A stretch of 6,236 bases of DNA from an uncultured Flavobacterium sp. (GTDB lineage Bacteria > Bacteroidota > Bacteroidia > Flavobacteriales > Flavobacteriaceae), in assembly GCA_946480635.1 (NCBI GenBank), contig CAMLKV010000142.1:1-6236 (forward strand), in the 5' to 3' direction. Positions 6,217 through 6,236 of this stretch are shown here, piece after piece. The notes below the pieces were generated by a model. The model searched no databases, had not been told where the DNA came from, and worked only from the letters and a program-made list of their open reading frames with translations. Position 1 is the first letter of the stretch. The number at the start of each line of letters is the position of its first letter. Made by a program: the position numbers and the translations under genes.

Positions 6217-6236
6217 CGGCGGGGACGGGAATCGAA
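6217..6236 (-). tRNA. Partial tRNA, 3' end only (cut by the window edge; isotype not determinable)
   Basis: On the minus strand the window begins exactly at a T loop (TTCGATT, 6236-6230), followed by a T-stem arm (CCCGT, 6229-6225), a 3' acceptor arm (CCCCGCC, 6224-6218) and a G discriminator (6217). This predicts a 5' acceptor arm GGCGGGG outside the window. No CCA is encoded after the discriminator, unlike the tRNA-Asp in this window. The anticodon is not visible, so the amino acid cannot be named; G73 only narrows it to isotypes that commonly carry G there. The match to tRNA layout is good, but with 20 bases it remains a probable call. Confidence 0.7.

Overview
The window reads as chromosomal DNA of a low-GC member of the Bacteroidota, most likely a Flavobacterium or close relative. 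The reasons are the strong AT bias, the Bacteroidota-type promoter (TTG-N19-TAnnTTTG) in front of the tRNA-Asp gene, start codons without Shine-Dalgarno sequences in AT-rich leaders, a signal peptide ending in NAQ|E, and proteins that look flavobacterial throughout. All recognised genes lie on the minus strand, so transcription runs from high to low coordinates.

Right side (6236 down to 2069): the window opens in the 3' part of a tRNA whose body lies outside. After about 150 bases of almost pure A/T comes a 683-residue beta-rich, cysteine-containing protein. It has no ATG start and no signal peptide, and its frame stays open 16 codons above the first possible start (TTG), so it looks like the C-terminal part of a larger exported protein. 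Twenty bases downstream is an intact secreted protein of 641 residues built of about six fibronectin type III-like repeats. The two look like an operon for a surface or periplasmic pair of unknown role.

Middle (1963 down to 669): a textbook thioredoxin gene (trxA), its intrinsic terminator, and then a DUF58/von Willebrand-A-like gene. The true DUF58 start is at 1581, but the reading frame is broken near 1465-1472. A small deletion, about 14 bases judged against the family, removed most of the conserved segment between the N-terminal block and the rest of the domain. The visible long ORF is only the downstream part.

Left side (582 down to 1): a complete tRNA-Asp(GTC) with its own promoter and terminator, then a tiny GIY-YIG endonuclease-like gene bracketed by two near-identical direct repeats, each carrying a terminator hairpin. 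This gene-plus-repeat unit of about 320 bases looks like a small mobile or recombining cassette sitting downstream of the tRNA. It is the most unusual structural feature here.

No CRISPR array, insertion sequence, phage gene or recognised defence system is visible.
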